Assembly (NCBI RefSeq): GCF_000429505.1 | Contig: NZ_AUBZ01000019.1 | Span: 1 to 64,000, forward strand | Source: Aliagarivorans taiwanensis DSM 22990 | Lineage (GTDB): Bacteria > Pseudomonadota > Gammaproteobacteria > Enterobacterales > Celerinatantimonadaceae | Direction of reading: 5' to 3' | Length of the DNA stretch: 64,000 nucleotides | Part shown: positions 39,240 through 48,642 of the stretch, piece after piece | Layout of the letters: the number at the start of each line of letters is the position of its first letter | Position numbering within the stretch: the stretch's first letter is position 1 | The notes under the pieces: generated by a model | Database searches by the model: none | Seen by the model: only the letters and a program-made list of their open reading frames with translations | Told to the model about the DNA's origin: nothing | Made by a program: the position numbers and the translations under genes

Positions 39240-39284
39240 CGGAACCGATTCCAAATCTATTTATTCGATCACGAAACCGACTCT
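39240..39284. promoter_or_regulatory. Two candidate LacI-family operators
   Basis: Site 1 CGGAACCGATTCC (39240-39252) contains GGAACCGATTCC, palindromic at 10 of 12 positions with a central CG as LacI-family hinge helices prefer. Site 2 CGAAACCGACTCT (39272-39284) matches site 1 at 10 of 13 positions. Starts are 32 bp apart, about three helical turns, so both would face one side. They lie 80-125 bp upstream of the regulator start. Confidence 0.5.
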
Positions 39285-39375
39285 AGATATTTCATAGATG
39301 AGCAAGCCCGAAGCCCGAGTAATGACGGAAGAACGCGCTGCAACACCGTTAGGCTGCAGCGCAAAGTGGGTAAGC

Positions 39376-40362
39376 TTAGTTATCGAGGAAGGGGTAATGA
39401 ACGCCCAGCTTGTTGAGCGCCTGCTCCATCACCTGCATATTGCCAAGCGTGTCCAGCCAAGGGATGGTGTCGGACTGCAGCTTGCCTTCTTTAAGACAGC
39501 GCATCACTTCCATGGCCTGGTATTCAAAGCCGGAGCTTTGGAAGGGGCCATCAAACTGCTGTTGCTCGCCGTTAAGCAGGCTTAGTGTGGCGCTATGGCA
39601 GCTCCAGAACATATCGTGGACGGTGATCTTACCCTTGCTACCGTAGATGATCATGTCGTTATTCAGCTTGACCTGAAAGCTGCAGGTGAACTGGCTAACC
39701 GGGCCACCATAGTTCAGGGTCATCGAGGTTTGCTCATCCACACCAGTCTCACCCACAATGCCATCAACACTGATAGACTCCGGGTCGCGCCCCATCACAA
39801 ACTGGGACAGGGCAACGTTATACACGCCCATATCCAGCAGCACACCGCCGGCCAGATCGCGATTTAGCATGCGATCGCCCGGGTCGCGCGGCACATCGAA
39901 GCCAAAGCTGGATTGAATCATCGACACCTCGCCGATTACTCCCTCATCCAGCCAACGCTTAACCTGTTGCCATACCGGCAAAAAGCGCGACCACAGCGCT
40001 TCCATCAAGAATACCTTGTGCTCACGCGCCAAGGCGATCAGCGCTTCGGTTTGGCCAGCTGAGACAGTAAGCGGCTTTTCACACAGCACCGGCTTACCCG
40101 CTTTTAGGCAGAGCTCAGCGGTTTCAAAGTGGAAGCGGTGGGGATTGGCAATATAGATGGCGTCGATATCCGGGTCTTGGGCCATCGCTTGATAACTATC
40201 GTAGGTGCGCTCAGCGCCATACTCTTTCGCAAAGGCCGTGGCGCGTTGTACATTCGAGCTGGCAACGCCAAGCAGCGTGGCCCCCTCAACAACTCTTAGC
40301 CCTTCCGCAAAGCTGCGGGCGATGCGCCCCGGCGCGATGATTCCCCAATTGAACGTAGTCAT
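39376..40362 (-). CDS. Gfo/Idh/MocA-family oxidoreductase
   Basis: A 328-residue NAD(P)-dependent dehydrogenase. The N-terminal Rossmann fold starts FNWGIIAPGRIARSFAEGL, the family motif EKPLTVSAGQ is at about residue 95 with the catalytic Lys, and the C-terminal alpha/beta domain is GGVLLDMGVYNVALSQF. Such enzymes oxidise sugars or cyclitols. It lies between the TRAP genes and the lacI gene on the same strand, 215 bp from lacI. A sugar-acid substrate is plausible but not shown. Confidence 0.85.
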   Translation of the reverse strand: MTTFNWGIIAPGRIARSFAEGLRVVEGATLLGVASSNVQRATAFAKEYGAERTYDSYQAMAQDPDIDAIYIANPHRFHFETAELCLKAGKPVLCEKPLTVSAGQTEALIALAREHKVFLMEALWSRFLPVWQQVKRWLDEGVIGEVSMIQSSFGFDVPRDPGDRMLNRDLAGGVLLDMGVYNVALSQFVMGRDPESISVDGIVGETGVDEQTSMTLNYGGPVSQFTCSFQVKLNNDMIIYGSKGKITVHDMFWSCHSATLSLLNGEQQQFDGPFQSSGFEYQAMEVMRCLKEGKLQSDTIPWLDTLGNMQVMEQALNKLGVHYPFLDN

Positions 40363-40460
40363 GGATCACTTCCCTTTAATTTGTAGTGTTAGGGCAAGTA
40401 TCGACTCGCCCTATCGCTAGGCTAGTGTTCCAGAGCTGGCGCCGATAGACACCTGTGGAT

Positions 40461-42563
40461 TCAAGATTCTGTGAGCGTTCTCGCCTTTCCTCCCCCACTG
40501 TTGAAAAGCTTTAAACTCAGTAACATAAGAGCGAGTGCCGCCAGCTTCCACGGCCATTCCAATGGCCATAGCAATGCAACGCAGGAAAGTGCAATCAACA
40601 CCCGCTGCAAAGGCGAGAGTGCGCGGGTGTGCCAGCCCTGCACCGCCAAGGTAAAGGCGTACAGGCCCGGCAGTGCAAAGGCGAACACCTCAAAGGCCGC
40701 CCACCAGTTTTGATGCACCAAGGGGGTAAAGGCAATCAGTAGCGGCACGATGTATAACCCCTTAGCCACCTTCCAAGAGGTAAAGCCGGTGGCCATCGGT
40801 GGCGATTTGGCGATCGCTGCCGCGGTGAAGGTGCACAGGCACACCGGCGGAGTCACGTTCGAGTCTTGCGAGAGCCAGAAGATGATCAGGTGCGCCGCTA
40901 GCAGCAGCACCGCCAGCTGGCTCTCATCCACCAGCATCGGCCGCAGCAAGGTCAGCATCTCTTCTGGCAGCTTGGTGACCAGCTCAGCGGCTTGGGTGAC
41001 GGTTAAGGCCGCATCGCCGGGCGCGACACCGGCTAGCATTAGTATAGCCTGCACCTCACTGCCCACGGTGCCCGAGCTTAAAGCCAGTACCAGCTCAGCG
41101 TTAGCCATCAATTGAACCAACGCCGGGGCTGACAGTGTGGCGAGCACGATATATGACGCGGTCACCGGCAGCCCCATCCCCAAGATCAGCGAGGCCACCG
41201 CCACCAGCAAGATGGCGATCAGCAGGCTGCCGTTGGCCCACTCGGTAATCATCAACGAGAAGGTATTGCCAATCCCGGCGGTGACGATCACGTTAACAAT
41301 TAGCCCCACCGAGCACAGCAAGATCGCAGTTACCACCATATTGCGCGCGCCCAGCGCCAAGGCATCGGCAATGCCCCTTAATCCGAGCTTAGTGGGCGTA
41401 AACCACGAGCAGACAATCACCGCGATAATCGCAATCACCGCCGCATAGGTCGGGGTGAAGCCAGACACCAGCAGGCCAATCAACAGGCTCACCGGCACGA
41501 TAAACGACAGCCCCTCTTTGAGCAGCAGCGGCAGCAAGGGGGGCAGGTCGATATCCGGCTTGGTCATGCCAATGCGAAACGCCTCGGTGCGCACATAGAA
41601 AAACAACGACGCAAAATAGAGAATCGCGGGCAGGATACTGACCACCACAATGGTGCCATAGGGGATCTGGGTATAGCTGGCCATCACAAAGGCGCCCGCC
41701 CCCATGATCGGGGGCACAATCTGCCCACCAGTCGATGCCGCCGCTTCCACCGCTGCAGCAAAGCGCGGGCTAAAGCCAGCGTTTTTCATCAGTGGAATGG
41801 TCACTACCCCGGTGGAGGCGGTATTGGCCACCGCGCTACCAGAGATGGTGCCGGTTAACCCGGAGGCGATAATCGCCACGATGCCCGGCCCGCCGATTAA
41901 GCGACTGGCGATCCGCTGGGATAGCTGAATCACAAAATCCCCAGCCCCGGAGCGCAGCAAAAACGCACCAAACAGGATGAACATAAACACAAAGCTGGCG
42001 GAGATCCGGGCGATATTGCCAAACAGCGCATCATCGCCAAACAGGCTGCGAAACAGCACCGTTTCAACGCTCAAGCCCTTAAACTGGAACACCCCGGGCA
42101 CAAACTGCCCCCACCAAGAGACATAACTCAGCGCGGTAATAATCAAGATTGGGATAACCCAACCGGTGGCTCGCCGGGTCATATCGATGGCGCCGAGGAT
42201 AATTACTATCGACGCCAGATACTCCGCCTGAGTCAGCCGTAAGCCCCGCTGATAGATGGCGTCTTCCGAGAACAGCATAAACACTGCCGAGCCTGCAACC
42301 AGCAGGGCCCACAGGCCGACTGGAATCGGGCTGAATCGCCCGCTGCCGGCGAACACTAAACCGCCCAGCACCACAAAGCCGGCAAAGTGCAGGATGTTTT
42401 GGTGCAACACCGCCACGTCGGCAAAGATATTGAAGTAAAGGTGGGCAATGCTGACGATTACCCCTAAAAACAAAATCAGGCGCGAACTGCGCACCTGATC
42501 GATTTCGTCTTCGATGCTATGTGGAACGGCGTTCCACTGCCCGGTCATTCCCTGTACCGCCAA
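40461..42563 (-). CDS. TRAP transporter, fused small (4TM) and large (12TM) membrane subunits
   Basis: A 700-residue membrane protein, the fused DctQ-DctM type that works with TAXI-family binding proteins. DctM signatures are GGPGIVAIIASGLTGTISGS and ASTGGQIVPPIMGAGAF. The start is the TTG at 42563 with GAGGAG six bases upstream; an ATG five codons later is possible. It imports an organic acid with Na+ or H+. It lies 52 bp after the binding protein gene and 98 bp before the oxidoreductase. Substrate unknown. Confidence 0.9.
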   Translation of the reverse strand: MAVQGMTGQWNAVPHSIEDEIDQVRSSRLILFLGVIVSIAHLYFNIFADVAVLHQNILHFAGFVVLGGLVFAGSGRFSPIPVGLWALLVAGSAVFMLFSEDAIYQRGLRLTQAEYLASIVIILGAIDMTRRATGWVIPILIITALSYVSWWGQFVPGVFQFKGLSVETVLFRSLFGDDALFGNIARISASFVFMFILFGAFLLRSGAGDFVIQLSQRIASRLIGGPGIVAIIASGLTGTISGSAVANTASTGVVTIPLMKNAGFSPRFAAAVEAAASTGGQIVPPIMGAGAFVMASYTQIPYGTIVVVSILPAILYFASLFFYVRTEAFRIGMTKPDIDLPPLLPLLLKEGLSFIVPVSLLIGLLVSGFTPTYAAVIAIIAVIVCSWFTPTKLGLRGIADALALGARNMVVTAILLCSVGLIVNVIVTAGIGNTFSLMITEWANGSLLIAILLVAVASLILGMGLPVTASYIVLATLSAPALVQLMANAELVLALSSGTVGSEVQAILMLAGVAPGDAALTVTQAAELVTKLPEEMLTLLRPMLVDESQLAVLLLAAHLIIFWLSQDSNVTPPVCLCTFTAAAIAKSPPMATGFTSWKVAKGLYIVPLLIAFTPLVHQNWWAAFEVFAFALPGLYAFTLAVQGWHTRALSPLQRVLIALSCVALLWPLEWPWKLAALALMLLSLKLFNSGGGKARTLTES

Positions 42564-42615
42564 ACGCAGCTCCTCATCAACAACAGCCTATCTACTACTC
42601 AACAAACTGTGAGCA

Positions 42616-43620
42616 CTACTGGGCAACCAAGTTGTCCGGAATGGTCAGCCCGGCTTCGCGGTAGTAGCGTGCGGCACCCGGGTGCAACGGCGCAGGCAGA
42701 CCGGCCAACGCTTTTTCCAGTGCCATGGCATTGGTGGCTTTGTGGATGGCTTGCAGGAAGCCTAGGTTTTCGTAGATGGTTTTGGTGAGCAGGTAGACGA
42801 ACTCTTCGTCCACATCCTGATGCACCGCCAAGAAGTTAGGCTGGGCGATGGTTGGCCAGTCTTCGCTTTGGCCGGGATAGGTATCAGCCGGGATCAGATA
42901 GCGGGTCCACAGGCTCATACCGCCGTTCACCTCAGCAATCTGCGCGTCGGTCACTGTCAGTGGCTGGATATCATCGGCAGCGGCAGCAAACAGCTTGGTG
43001 ACCGCACCAGTTGGCACGCCTGCTGGGGTGTTCACCCCTTCCACTTGGCCATTTTGCAAGGCCTCGGCTGAGGGGCCATATCCGGCTGAGAACAGGTCCA
43101 TCTGCTCATCGATGTTGATGCCCAGATTGCCCAATAGGAAGCGGTTAGAGCCAATGGTGCCGGAGTTCTTTTTGCCCAGTGCCATCTTCTCGCCGACCAG
43201 GGCTTGCAGGTCACTCAGATCGCCCTGCTTGGCGTGTTCTTTTTTCACGATAAACTGCTCAACGTTTTGCCAGAGCATGGTGATGGAGCGCAGGTATTGT
43301 TGCTCGCCTTCACTTTCCAGCGGGCCACTTCCTTCGACCGCATAAGCGCCATATAGCCCTTGCAAGATGGCGAACTGGGCCTCTTGCTCACGCAACAACT
43401 TAACGTTCTCCGCAGAGCCCGCCGAATTAATCGCCGAGATACTCACCCCGTGCTTGGGCTGGATCTTCACTTTAGTGAGGGTTGCTAAGGCCACCCCCAC
43501 CGGGTAATAGGTGCCACCGGTGCTGGCTGTTGCCAATAGATAGTTAGTGCCCACATCGGCGTGACTCGCCGTGGTTAGCATTGCCAAACTCAGTAGTGCC
43601 GATTTAATCCACTTCCCCAT
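42616..43620 (-). CDS. TAXI-family TRAP solute-binding protein
   Basis: A 334-residue periplasmic protein with a signal peptide (MGKWIKSALLSLAMLTTASHA). TAXI hallmarks are LATASTGGTYYPVGVALATL and GEKMALGKKNSGT. The ATG at 43620 has AAGGAG at eight bases; an earlier start at 43689 has no support. It delivers substrate to the fused permease downstream. Characterised TAXI proteins bind glutamate, 2-oxoglutarate or other acids. Confidence 0.9.
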   Translation of the reverse strand: MGKWIKSALLSLAMLTTASHADVGTNYLLATASTGGTYYPVGVALATLTKVKIQPKHGVSISAINSAGSAENVKLLREQEAQFAILQGLYGAYAVEGSGPLESEGEQQYLRSITMLWQNVEQFIVKKEHAKQGDLSDLQALVGEKMALGKKNSGTIGSNRFLLGNLGINIDEQMDLFSAGYGPSAEALQNGQVEGVNTPAGVPTGAVTKLFAAAADDIQPLTVTDAQIAEVNGGMSLWTRYLIPADTYPGQSEDWPTIAQPNFLAVHQDVDEEFVYLLTKTIYENLGFLQAIHKATNAMALEKALAGLPAPLHPGAARYYREAGLTIPDNLVAQ

Positions 43621-43770
43621 GGGTATAGCTCCTTGCGGTATTAACCATTTATTAACAATTGAGCCTAGCAGTAAAGTGCGCCTTCTCAAGCACTTAGTAG
43701 TGCCTCTTAGACTAAAGTTGAGAGCCTCTAGCTGCGCAGAACAGTGAACAACTGCTCCTTGCCCGGTAAA

Positions 43771-44505
43771 TCAGAAGTACTCGGTCAGCAGCTCCCGGTA
43801 CTTACCTGAGCGAATCAAGGCATTGAGAGCTTGCTGAAAACGCTCAACTTCTTGTTGGGGGGTCGCCAAATGAAAGGCAAAACACAGCTCTTTTTGAAAC
43901 AGCTGATAGCTGTCGACCAGATGGACGGGCACGTCCTCGACCTCATCCCAAATCAATGCGATCAGGTCCAAGCGCCCTCTCTCCAACAGCTCCAGCATCT
44001 GCTCAACGCTTCCCAATGGGTGGAGCTTATCGGTTAACTGATGGTGGCTAATAAAGTGATCACTAGCGGTGTTGCGGATAGCGCCGATTCGATAACCAGA
44101 CAACTGCTCTACGTGAGTAAGCTCGAGCGGCCGCTCGGGGTGGCTAAACAGGTGAGCACTCACCTTGCGGATCGGACAAGCCCAGTGAAATAGCGGCATT
44201 CGACCTTCGGTCTGGACCACCGAAAACAGCGCGGTACCTGCGACCTGCTGCGCCATACGGTAGGCTCGATTCCAAGGCAGAACGGTAATCTCAGGACTAG
44301 AGCTCCCCAACTCCTCAAATACCAGCTGTAGCAGCTCGACACTCATCCCGGTAGGCCTGCCCGCTGACGTGAAGTTATAAGGGTAGAGCTCCTCGGTAAC
44401 AAAATTCAGCTGTTCGAGGGTGCTAGCCCGGCCATGATTATCAACACCCAGCGTACAGACCAGCATGACAGCAAGCCCGAGTCGTAGAAAACCACCTGCC
44501 AGCAT
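43771..44505 (-). CDS. Periplasmic substrate-binding protein (SBP family 3-like)
   Basis: A 244-residue protein with a signal peptide and a family 3 solute-binding fold (LNFVTEELYPYNFTSAGRPTGMSVELLQLVFEEL). The common arginine of amino-acid binders is not obvious. No ABC permease genes are near, so it may be an orphan sensor or binding protein, as is common in Alteromonadales. Ligand unknown. Confidence 0.75.
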   Translation of the reverse strand: MLAGGFLRLGLAVMLVCTLGVDNHGRASTLEQLNFVTEELYPYNFTSAGRPTGMSVELLQLVFEELGSSSPEITVLPWNRAYRMAQQVAGTALFSVVQTEGRMPLFHWACPIRKVSAHLFSHPERPLELTHVEQLSGYRIGAIRNTASDHFISHHQLTDKLHPLGSVEQMLELLERGRLDLIALIWDEVEDVPVHLVDSYQLFQKELCFAFHLATPQQEVERFQQALNALIRSGKYRELLTEYF

Positions 44506-44622
44506 TTCAGCTCCCCATGTGTACCCAAAACTAAACCTAGAACAGGTACAATAATTGAGCGAATCAGCTTTTCCTTAGACGTGAGGCAGCTTACACTCAG
44601 CCTCTAGCTGGGAGGAAAGGGA

Positions 44623-45303
44623 ATGACACGGCGTTTGTTTTTTGTTGTTGGATTATGGTTGGTGCTTATACCCATCGCCCATAGCCAGACCTTTATGACA
44701 ACCCAGCAGGTTATCAAGCAGATCCACAACCAAAGCCTGCAGCGCTTAATGCCGCTGTTCGTCGCAGCGCGGGTGGACTACCCACCTGAGCGCATCACCT
44801 TTTTGGCCAGTAAAGACTCCAACCGACTAGAGCTGTGGGCCGATGACGGCAGCGGCTATCGCTTTGTTCATCACTATCTTATCTTGCACGCCAGTGGCGA
44901 AGCGGGCCCCAAGCTTCGCGAGGGGGACCGGCAAGTGCCCGAGGGGATCTACCGACTGACCCACCTCAACCCTAACAGCGCCTTTCATCTGTCGATCCGC
45001 ATCGACTACCCCAACAGCTTCGACCGAGAGCGGGCCGCCGAAGAGGGCCGCCATCGCCCCGGCTCGAATATCTTTATTCACGGTAAGGCCGACTCGGTGG
45101 GCTGTCTGGCGATGGGCGATCAGGTGATTGAAGACCTGTTTGTGTTGGTGGAACGGGTAGGACTCGAGAACAGCCAGATCATGATTGCACCACATGACCC
45201 GCGCATTAGGCCCTTACTGCCTAGCGCAAAGCATCTACCAGAATGGACCAAGATCCTCTACCACCAGCTGGAACAAGGTTTTAGTCAATTTCAGTACCAA
45301 TAA
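44623..45303 (+). CDS. YafK/DpaA-like L,D-transpeptidase-fold protein
   Basis: A 226-residue periplasmic protein with a signal peptide (FFVVGLWLVLIPIAHSQ). The YkuD motif is FIHGKADSVGCLAMGD with H153 and catalytic C161. The N-terminal pattern (ITFLASKDSNRLELWADDG) matches the YafK branch, whose E. coli member (DpaA) detaches Braun lipoprotein from peptidoglycan. Strong GGAGG ribosome-binding site upstream. It stands alone and diverges from the binding-protein gene. Confidence 0.85.
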   Translation: MTRRLFFVVGLWLVLIPIAHSQTFMTTQQVIKQIHNQSLQRLMPLFVAARVDYPPERITFLASKDSNRLELWADDGSGYRFVHHYLILHASGEAGPKLREGDRQVPEGIYRLTHLNPNSAFHLSIRIDYPNSFDRERAAEEGRHRPGSNIFIHGKADSVGCLAMGDQVIEDLFVLVERVGLENSQIMIAPHDPRIRPLLPSAKHLPEWTKILYHQLEQGFSQFQYQ

Positions 45304-45339
45304 GCAGTTCACTTGCTTGGCTACTTGGCTAATGGCTGA

Positions 45340-45834
45340 CTAGCTGCGCGGTCGCCGCGCCACCGAGAACAAAGCCAGATATGCACAATCATCACTCAGC
45401 GCAGACCAGCTGGCGATATCGCACTCCAGCTTAATCACCGCGCAGGTGGGTAGCTTGACGATAGTCTCGCCGGTTAGCCACTCAACCAGCTCATGGATGG
45501 CTGGGTTATGCCCAAGCACGGCGATTTCAGTTAAGGCGTCGGGAATCGCCTGCAGCTCACGCAGTAATGCCTTATCATCGAAGGTGTATAGCGGGTCCAG
45601 ATACTGGCTATCTGGCAAGGCGCCCTGTTGTTGGAATAGCGCCAGTGTCTGCTTGGCGCGGGTGGCGGTAGAGCAAAAACAGCGCTCCACTTGGCTAAGC
45701 TCAGCCAGATGGCGCAGGGCCATCTTATTAGCGGCATTCACGCCGCGCGCCGCCAAGGGCCGCTGATGGTCATCTAGCGACAGATCGTCCCAGCTGGATT
45801 TGGCATGGCGGATAAGCCATAGCTGACGCGGCAT
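45340..45834 (-). CDS. sixA: SixA-like phosphohistidine phosphatase
   Basis: A 164-residue histidine phosphatase with the SixA-type RHAKS motif at the N-terminus (LWLIRHAKSSWDD), CSTATRAKQT and the second catalytic histidine in VLGHNPAIHEL. SixA dephosphorylates histidine on phosphorelay or nitrogen-PTS proteins. It converges with the transpeptidase-like gene. The assignment to SixA itself rather than a broader relative is likely but not certain. Confidence 0.8.
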   Translation of the reverse strand: MPRQLWLIRHAKSSWDDLSLDDHQRPLAARGVNAANKMALRHLAELSQVERCFCSTATRAKQTLALFQQQGALPDSQYLDPLYTFDDKALLRELQAIPDALTEIAVLGHNPAIHELVEWLTGETIVKLPTCAVIKLECDIASWSALSDDCAYLALFSVARRPRS

Positions 45835-45924
45835 AAAACGCCTCCCTGCGTATTGCTCTTTTTTGGCGCAACCAGTGCCACTCTATGAGCGTTGCTCCCA
45901 GAGCTTCGTTAATGTGTACGCGGC

Positions 45925-47004
45925 TTAGTGGCGCTGGTGTCGACCTAAGCGGGCGAACACAGTGATCTCTTCGCGGTCGTGGTAGAGCTGCTTGGCGCGC
46001 ACCTCAAAGTCATCCCCCAACTCACTCAAGCCTTCTTTTAGCCGCTGCAAGTCTTGCTCAACCTCGGCAAAGCGCTTTTTCATCGGTAGTTTCAGGTTGA
46101 ACATCGCGTACTTACACCAACCCTCAGTTAGCCAACGCAGCATCAGTTCGGTGACACGCGCAGGCTTCTCGACCATGTCGCAGACCAGCCAGCTGATATT
46201 GTTGCGCTCAGGGCGGAACTTAAAGCCGTCTTCGCGATAGTGGCGAACCTGGCCAGTCTCCATCAGCGATTCCGCCATCGGACCATTATCCACCGAGGCC
46301 ACAAACATATTGCGGCGCACCAGTTGGTAGGTCCAGCCGCCCGGACAAGCACCTAAATCAACCGCATGTTGGCCGTTCTCGATATAGTCTTGCTGCTCTT
46401 GCTCGTTGAGCAGCACCAAAAACGCCTCATCCAGTTTCAGGGTAGAGCGGCTGGGTGCTTGCGAGGGGAAGCGCAGACGCAGAATACCATTGTGCCAAGG
46501 GCTGGCATTGGCAGGCTCAGCCACACCGATCCAGCCGTGGGTACCGTCGGTAAAGAATAATTGTAGAATGGGCAGATTGGGGCGTTCCTTTTCGGTCAGC
46601 CAGCCCTGCTTTTGCAGCGCCTTGGCAAGTGGCCGTTGAAACTTCTTACAGAAGCTAGATAAGGCCTTGCCATCGTTGGTATCGGGATATTCCAGACGCA
46701 GGCTGCCACAGCGCGGCAGCTCAGAGCCGCTGGCGATGATGTCTTTGATGCGATCATCGGCATCTAGCTGTAGCTCTGCCAAGGCAACAAACCAGTGGCG
46801 GGTAAACACCAGCTCACGCAGGTCCAGCAGCTGATAGAGCTTGTGGGCCTCGCCTTCTTGATAGCATTGAAACACCACATAGCCAGAATCGGCCTTAGCT
46901 TTGGCGAAACCAAAGATCTCCAGCTCGGCCGCGCGATGTTGGATCTCTGCGGCGCAGTCACTCTCAAAGCCACCGCGGCAATATAGTACTAGTTCGTTAC
47001 TCAT
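45925..47004 (-). CDS. rlmM: 23S rRNA (cytidine-2'-O)-methyltransferase RlmM
   Basis: A 359-residue enzyme that methylates C2498 of 23S rRNA. An N-terminal THUMP domain (MSNELVLYCRGGFESDCAAEI) is followed by a Rossmann methyltransferase domain with DLGACPGGWTYQLVRRN, WLVCDMVEKP and FNLKLPMKKR. Length matches E. coli (366). It follows ygdD in the conserved gcvA-ygdD-rlmM order. Confidence 0.94.
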   Translation of the reverse strand: MSNELVLYCRGGFESDCAAEIQHRAAELEIFGFAKAKADSGYVVFQCYQEGEAHKLYQLLDLRELVFTRHWFVALAELQLDADDRIKDIIASGSELPRCGSLRLEYPDTNDGKALSSFCKKFQRPLAKALQKQGWLTEKERPNLPILQLFFTDGTHGWIGVAEPANASPWHNGILRLRFPSQAPSRSTLKLDEAFLVLLNEQEQQDYIENGQHAVDLGACPGGWTYQLVRRNMFVASVDNGPMAESLMETGQVRHYREDGFKFRPERNNISWLVCDMVEKPARVTELMLRWLTEGWCKYAMFNLKLPMKKRFAEVEQDLQRLKEGLSELGDDFEVRAKQLYHDREEITVFARLGRHQRH

Positions 47005-47036
47005 GGTCGTTGCTATTCATCGCTCTATTCATCGAT

Positions 47037-47426
47037 CTATTCATTGCTCACTGGGGGGGGCGTGGCTTTTGCAGGTATCATCAAAGCCAGCCAGCCCGCC
47101 ACCATGGTGATGCCACCCAATGGGGTGATAGGGCCAAGCGGCGTCGCGCCAATAAAGGCTTTGATATACAAACCGCCGGCAAACAGCCAGCCGCCGATAA
47201 TCCAAAGCCGCGCACTATGGGGAAAACGCTGCATAACTGCAAGGGCTGCGATCAAATGAATTAGCTGAAACTGCACCGCCAACTCCAGCAGCCCCAGCGC
47301 TCGCTCATCGAGTATAGCGCTCAGCGCGTGGGATGCCGCGGCCCCCATCAGCACCGCTTGTGCGCCACTGAGCGCAAGCACCACTCGCCAATACCAAGCC
47401 AAACCAGGCGCCATATTCGCTGTCAT
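47037..47426 (-). CDS. ygdD: DUF423 membrane protein YgdD
   Basis: A 129-residue protein with four hydrophobic segments and the DUF423 pattern (LGAxxAHAL-like MGAAASHALSAIL, and GPITPLGGITMVAGW). The ATG at 47426 (MTANMAPGL) has AGGG eight bases upstream; a start at 47453 would overlap gcvA. Function unknown. Conserved between gcvA and rlmM. Confidence 0.87.
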   Translation of the reverse strand: MTANMAPGLAWYWRVVLALSGAQAVLMGAAASHALSAILDERALGLLELAVQFQLIHLIAALAVMQRFPHSARLWIIGGWLFAGGLYIKAFIGATPLGPITPLGGITMVAGWLALMIPAKATPPPVSNE

Positions 47427-47439
47427 AGTCGATGCCCTA

Positions 47440-48372
47440 TTAGTCTGCGCCATGGATAACCGGGTTATCCACCACCAACTCTTGCTGCTCTTTTTCCACC
47501 AGCGACATCATCCACTCACGGAAGGCGACAATCTTGCCGAGCTCGGCTTGGCTGGGCTTACATACCATGTAGTAGGCCTTTTTGCTGAGCAATACCTGAT
47601 CGAAGGGACAGACCAAGCGACCCGCTTCAATCTCTGGCTTGGCCAATACGCTATGACCCAGAGCCACCCCTTGCCCATACACTGCGGCCTGTAACACCAT
47701 GGTGGAGTGGGAAAAAATAGGGCCATGGTTCACGTTCATTTGGCGCAGACCCACTTGCTTAAACCAAGCCTTCCAGTCGCGACGCGAGGTGTCGTGCAGC
47801 AGGGTGTGGTGTTGCAGATCGTCTGGCGACGCTAGGCCTTTATCGCCCAACAGCAAATTAGGTGAGCAAACTGGGATCAGGTATTCGGTATGCAGCTTGT
47901 CAGCGCGCAGCCCTGACCAGTTGCCCAAACCGTAGTAGATGGCCACATCCACATCATCGGTCAGCGAGCCTTCATACATGTCCACCGCTTTGATTCGCAC
48001 ATCGATATCCGGATGCAACTCAGAGAACTGCGCCAAGCGCGGTACCAACCACTGAATCGCAAAGCTCGGCTGCAAGCTCACGGTGATGGTGCCCTTGGCG
48101 CCGCGTGCCAGCAGGCGGTCTGTGGCCTCGGTCAAAGAAATGAAGATATCTTTAATGTCTAGAAAGTAGCCTTGCCCTTCTTCGGTGAGCAAAAGTGCAC
48201 GATTTTTACGTTTGAATAACTTAAGCCCAAGGAACTCTTCTAAGGCTTTTATCTGGTGGCTAACAGCCGCTTGAGTCACAAATAACTCTTCTGCGGCGCG
48301 GGTGAAGCTAAGATGACGAGCGGCGGCTTCAAATGCCTTGAGGGCGTTTAACGGTGGGAGTCTACGAGCCAT
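47440..48372 (-). CDS. gcvA: GcvA, LysR-type regulator of glycine cleavage and gcvB
   Basis: A 310-residue LysR protein. N-terminal HTH (NALKAFEAAARHLSFTRAAEELFVTQAAVSHQ) and an effector domain with LQPSFAIQWLVPRL. This, its neighbours ygdD and rlmM, and the divergent GcvB RNA identify GcvA. It responds to glycine, with GcvR, and activates gcvB and gcvTHP. Confidence 0.95.
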   Translation of the reverse strand: MARRLPPLNALKAFEAAARHLSFTRAAEELFVTQAAVSHQIKALEEFLGLKLFKRKNRALLLTEEGQGYFLDIKDIFISLTEATDRLLARGAKGTITVSLQPSFAIQWLVPRLAQFSELHPDIDVRIKAVDMYEGSLTDDVDVAIYYGLGNWSGLRADKLHTEYLIPVCSPNLLLGDKGLASPDDLQHHTLLHDTSRRDWKAWFKQVGLRQMNVNHGPIFSHSTMVLQAAVYGQGVALGHSVLAKPEIEAGRLVCPFDQVLLSKKAYYMVCKPSQAELGKIVAFREWMMSLVEKEQQELVVDNPVIHGAD

Positions 48373-48454
48373 GATAACAAAGCTTTAACCTATAAATTTT
48401 TCTAATCCATGGCTATTATAATTTATCAATTGTTCTAAGCCTAGTATCGCTCTA

Positions 48455-48642
48455 CGATCCATCTCGCATTCAGGTTAAGAGGTCAGGCCTCTACTAACTA
48501 TCGGATTTAGTTAGCACCTGTAATGTTATGTTGTGTTTGCAAAATTTGTCAGTCTCTTGCTGACTCCCTTGTTCTTTATTTTGATAGACCCTGTTTGTCG
48601 AAAAGAATATGTTAGCCACCCTCGATTGGGTGGCTTTTTTTT
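48455..48642 (+). ncRNA. gcvB: GcvB small regulatory RNA
   Basis: Divergent from gcvA, as in enterics and vibrios. The GU-rich seed region R1 is visible as TGTTATGTTGTGTTTGCA (48524-48540 region), very close to the E. coli sequence. Flanking hairpins are CTAACTA/TAGTTAG near 48494-48513 and GTCAG/CTGAC near 48548-48564. The 3' end is an intrinsic terminator, AGCCACCC (48614-48621), loop TCGATT, GGGTGGCT and eight T. A TAGTAT -10 lies at 48442-48447. Start position is approximate; length about 190 nt against 205 in E. coli. It represses amino-acid and peptide transport mRNAs with Hfq. Confidence 0.88.
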
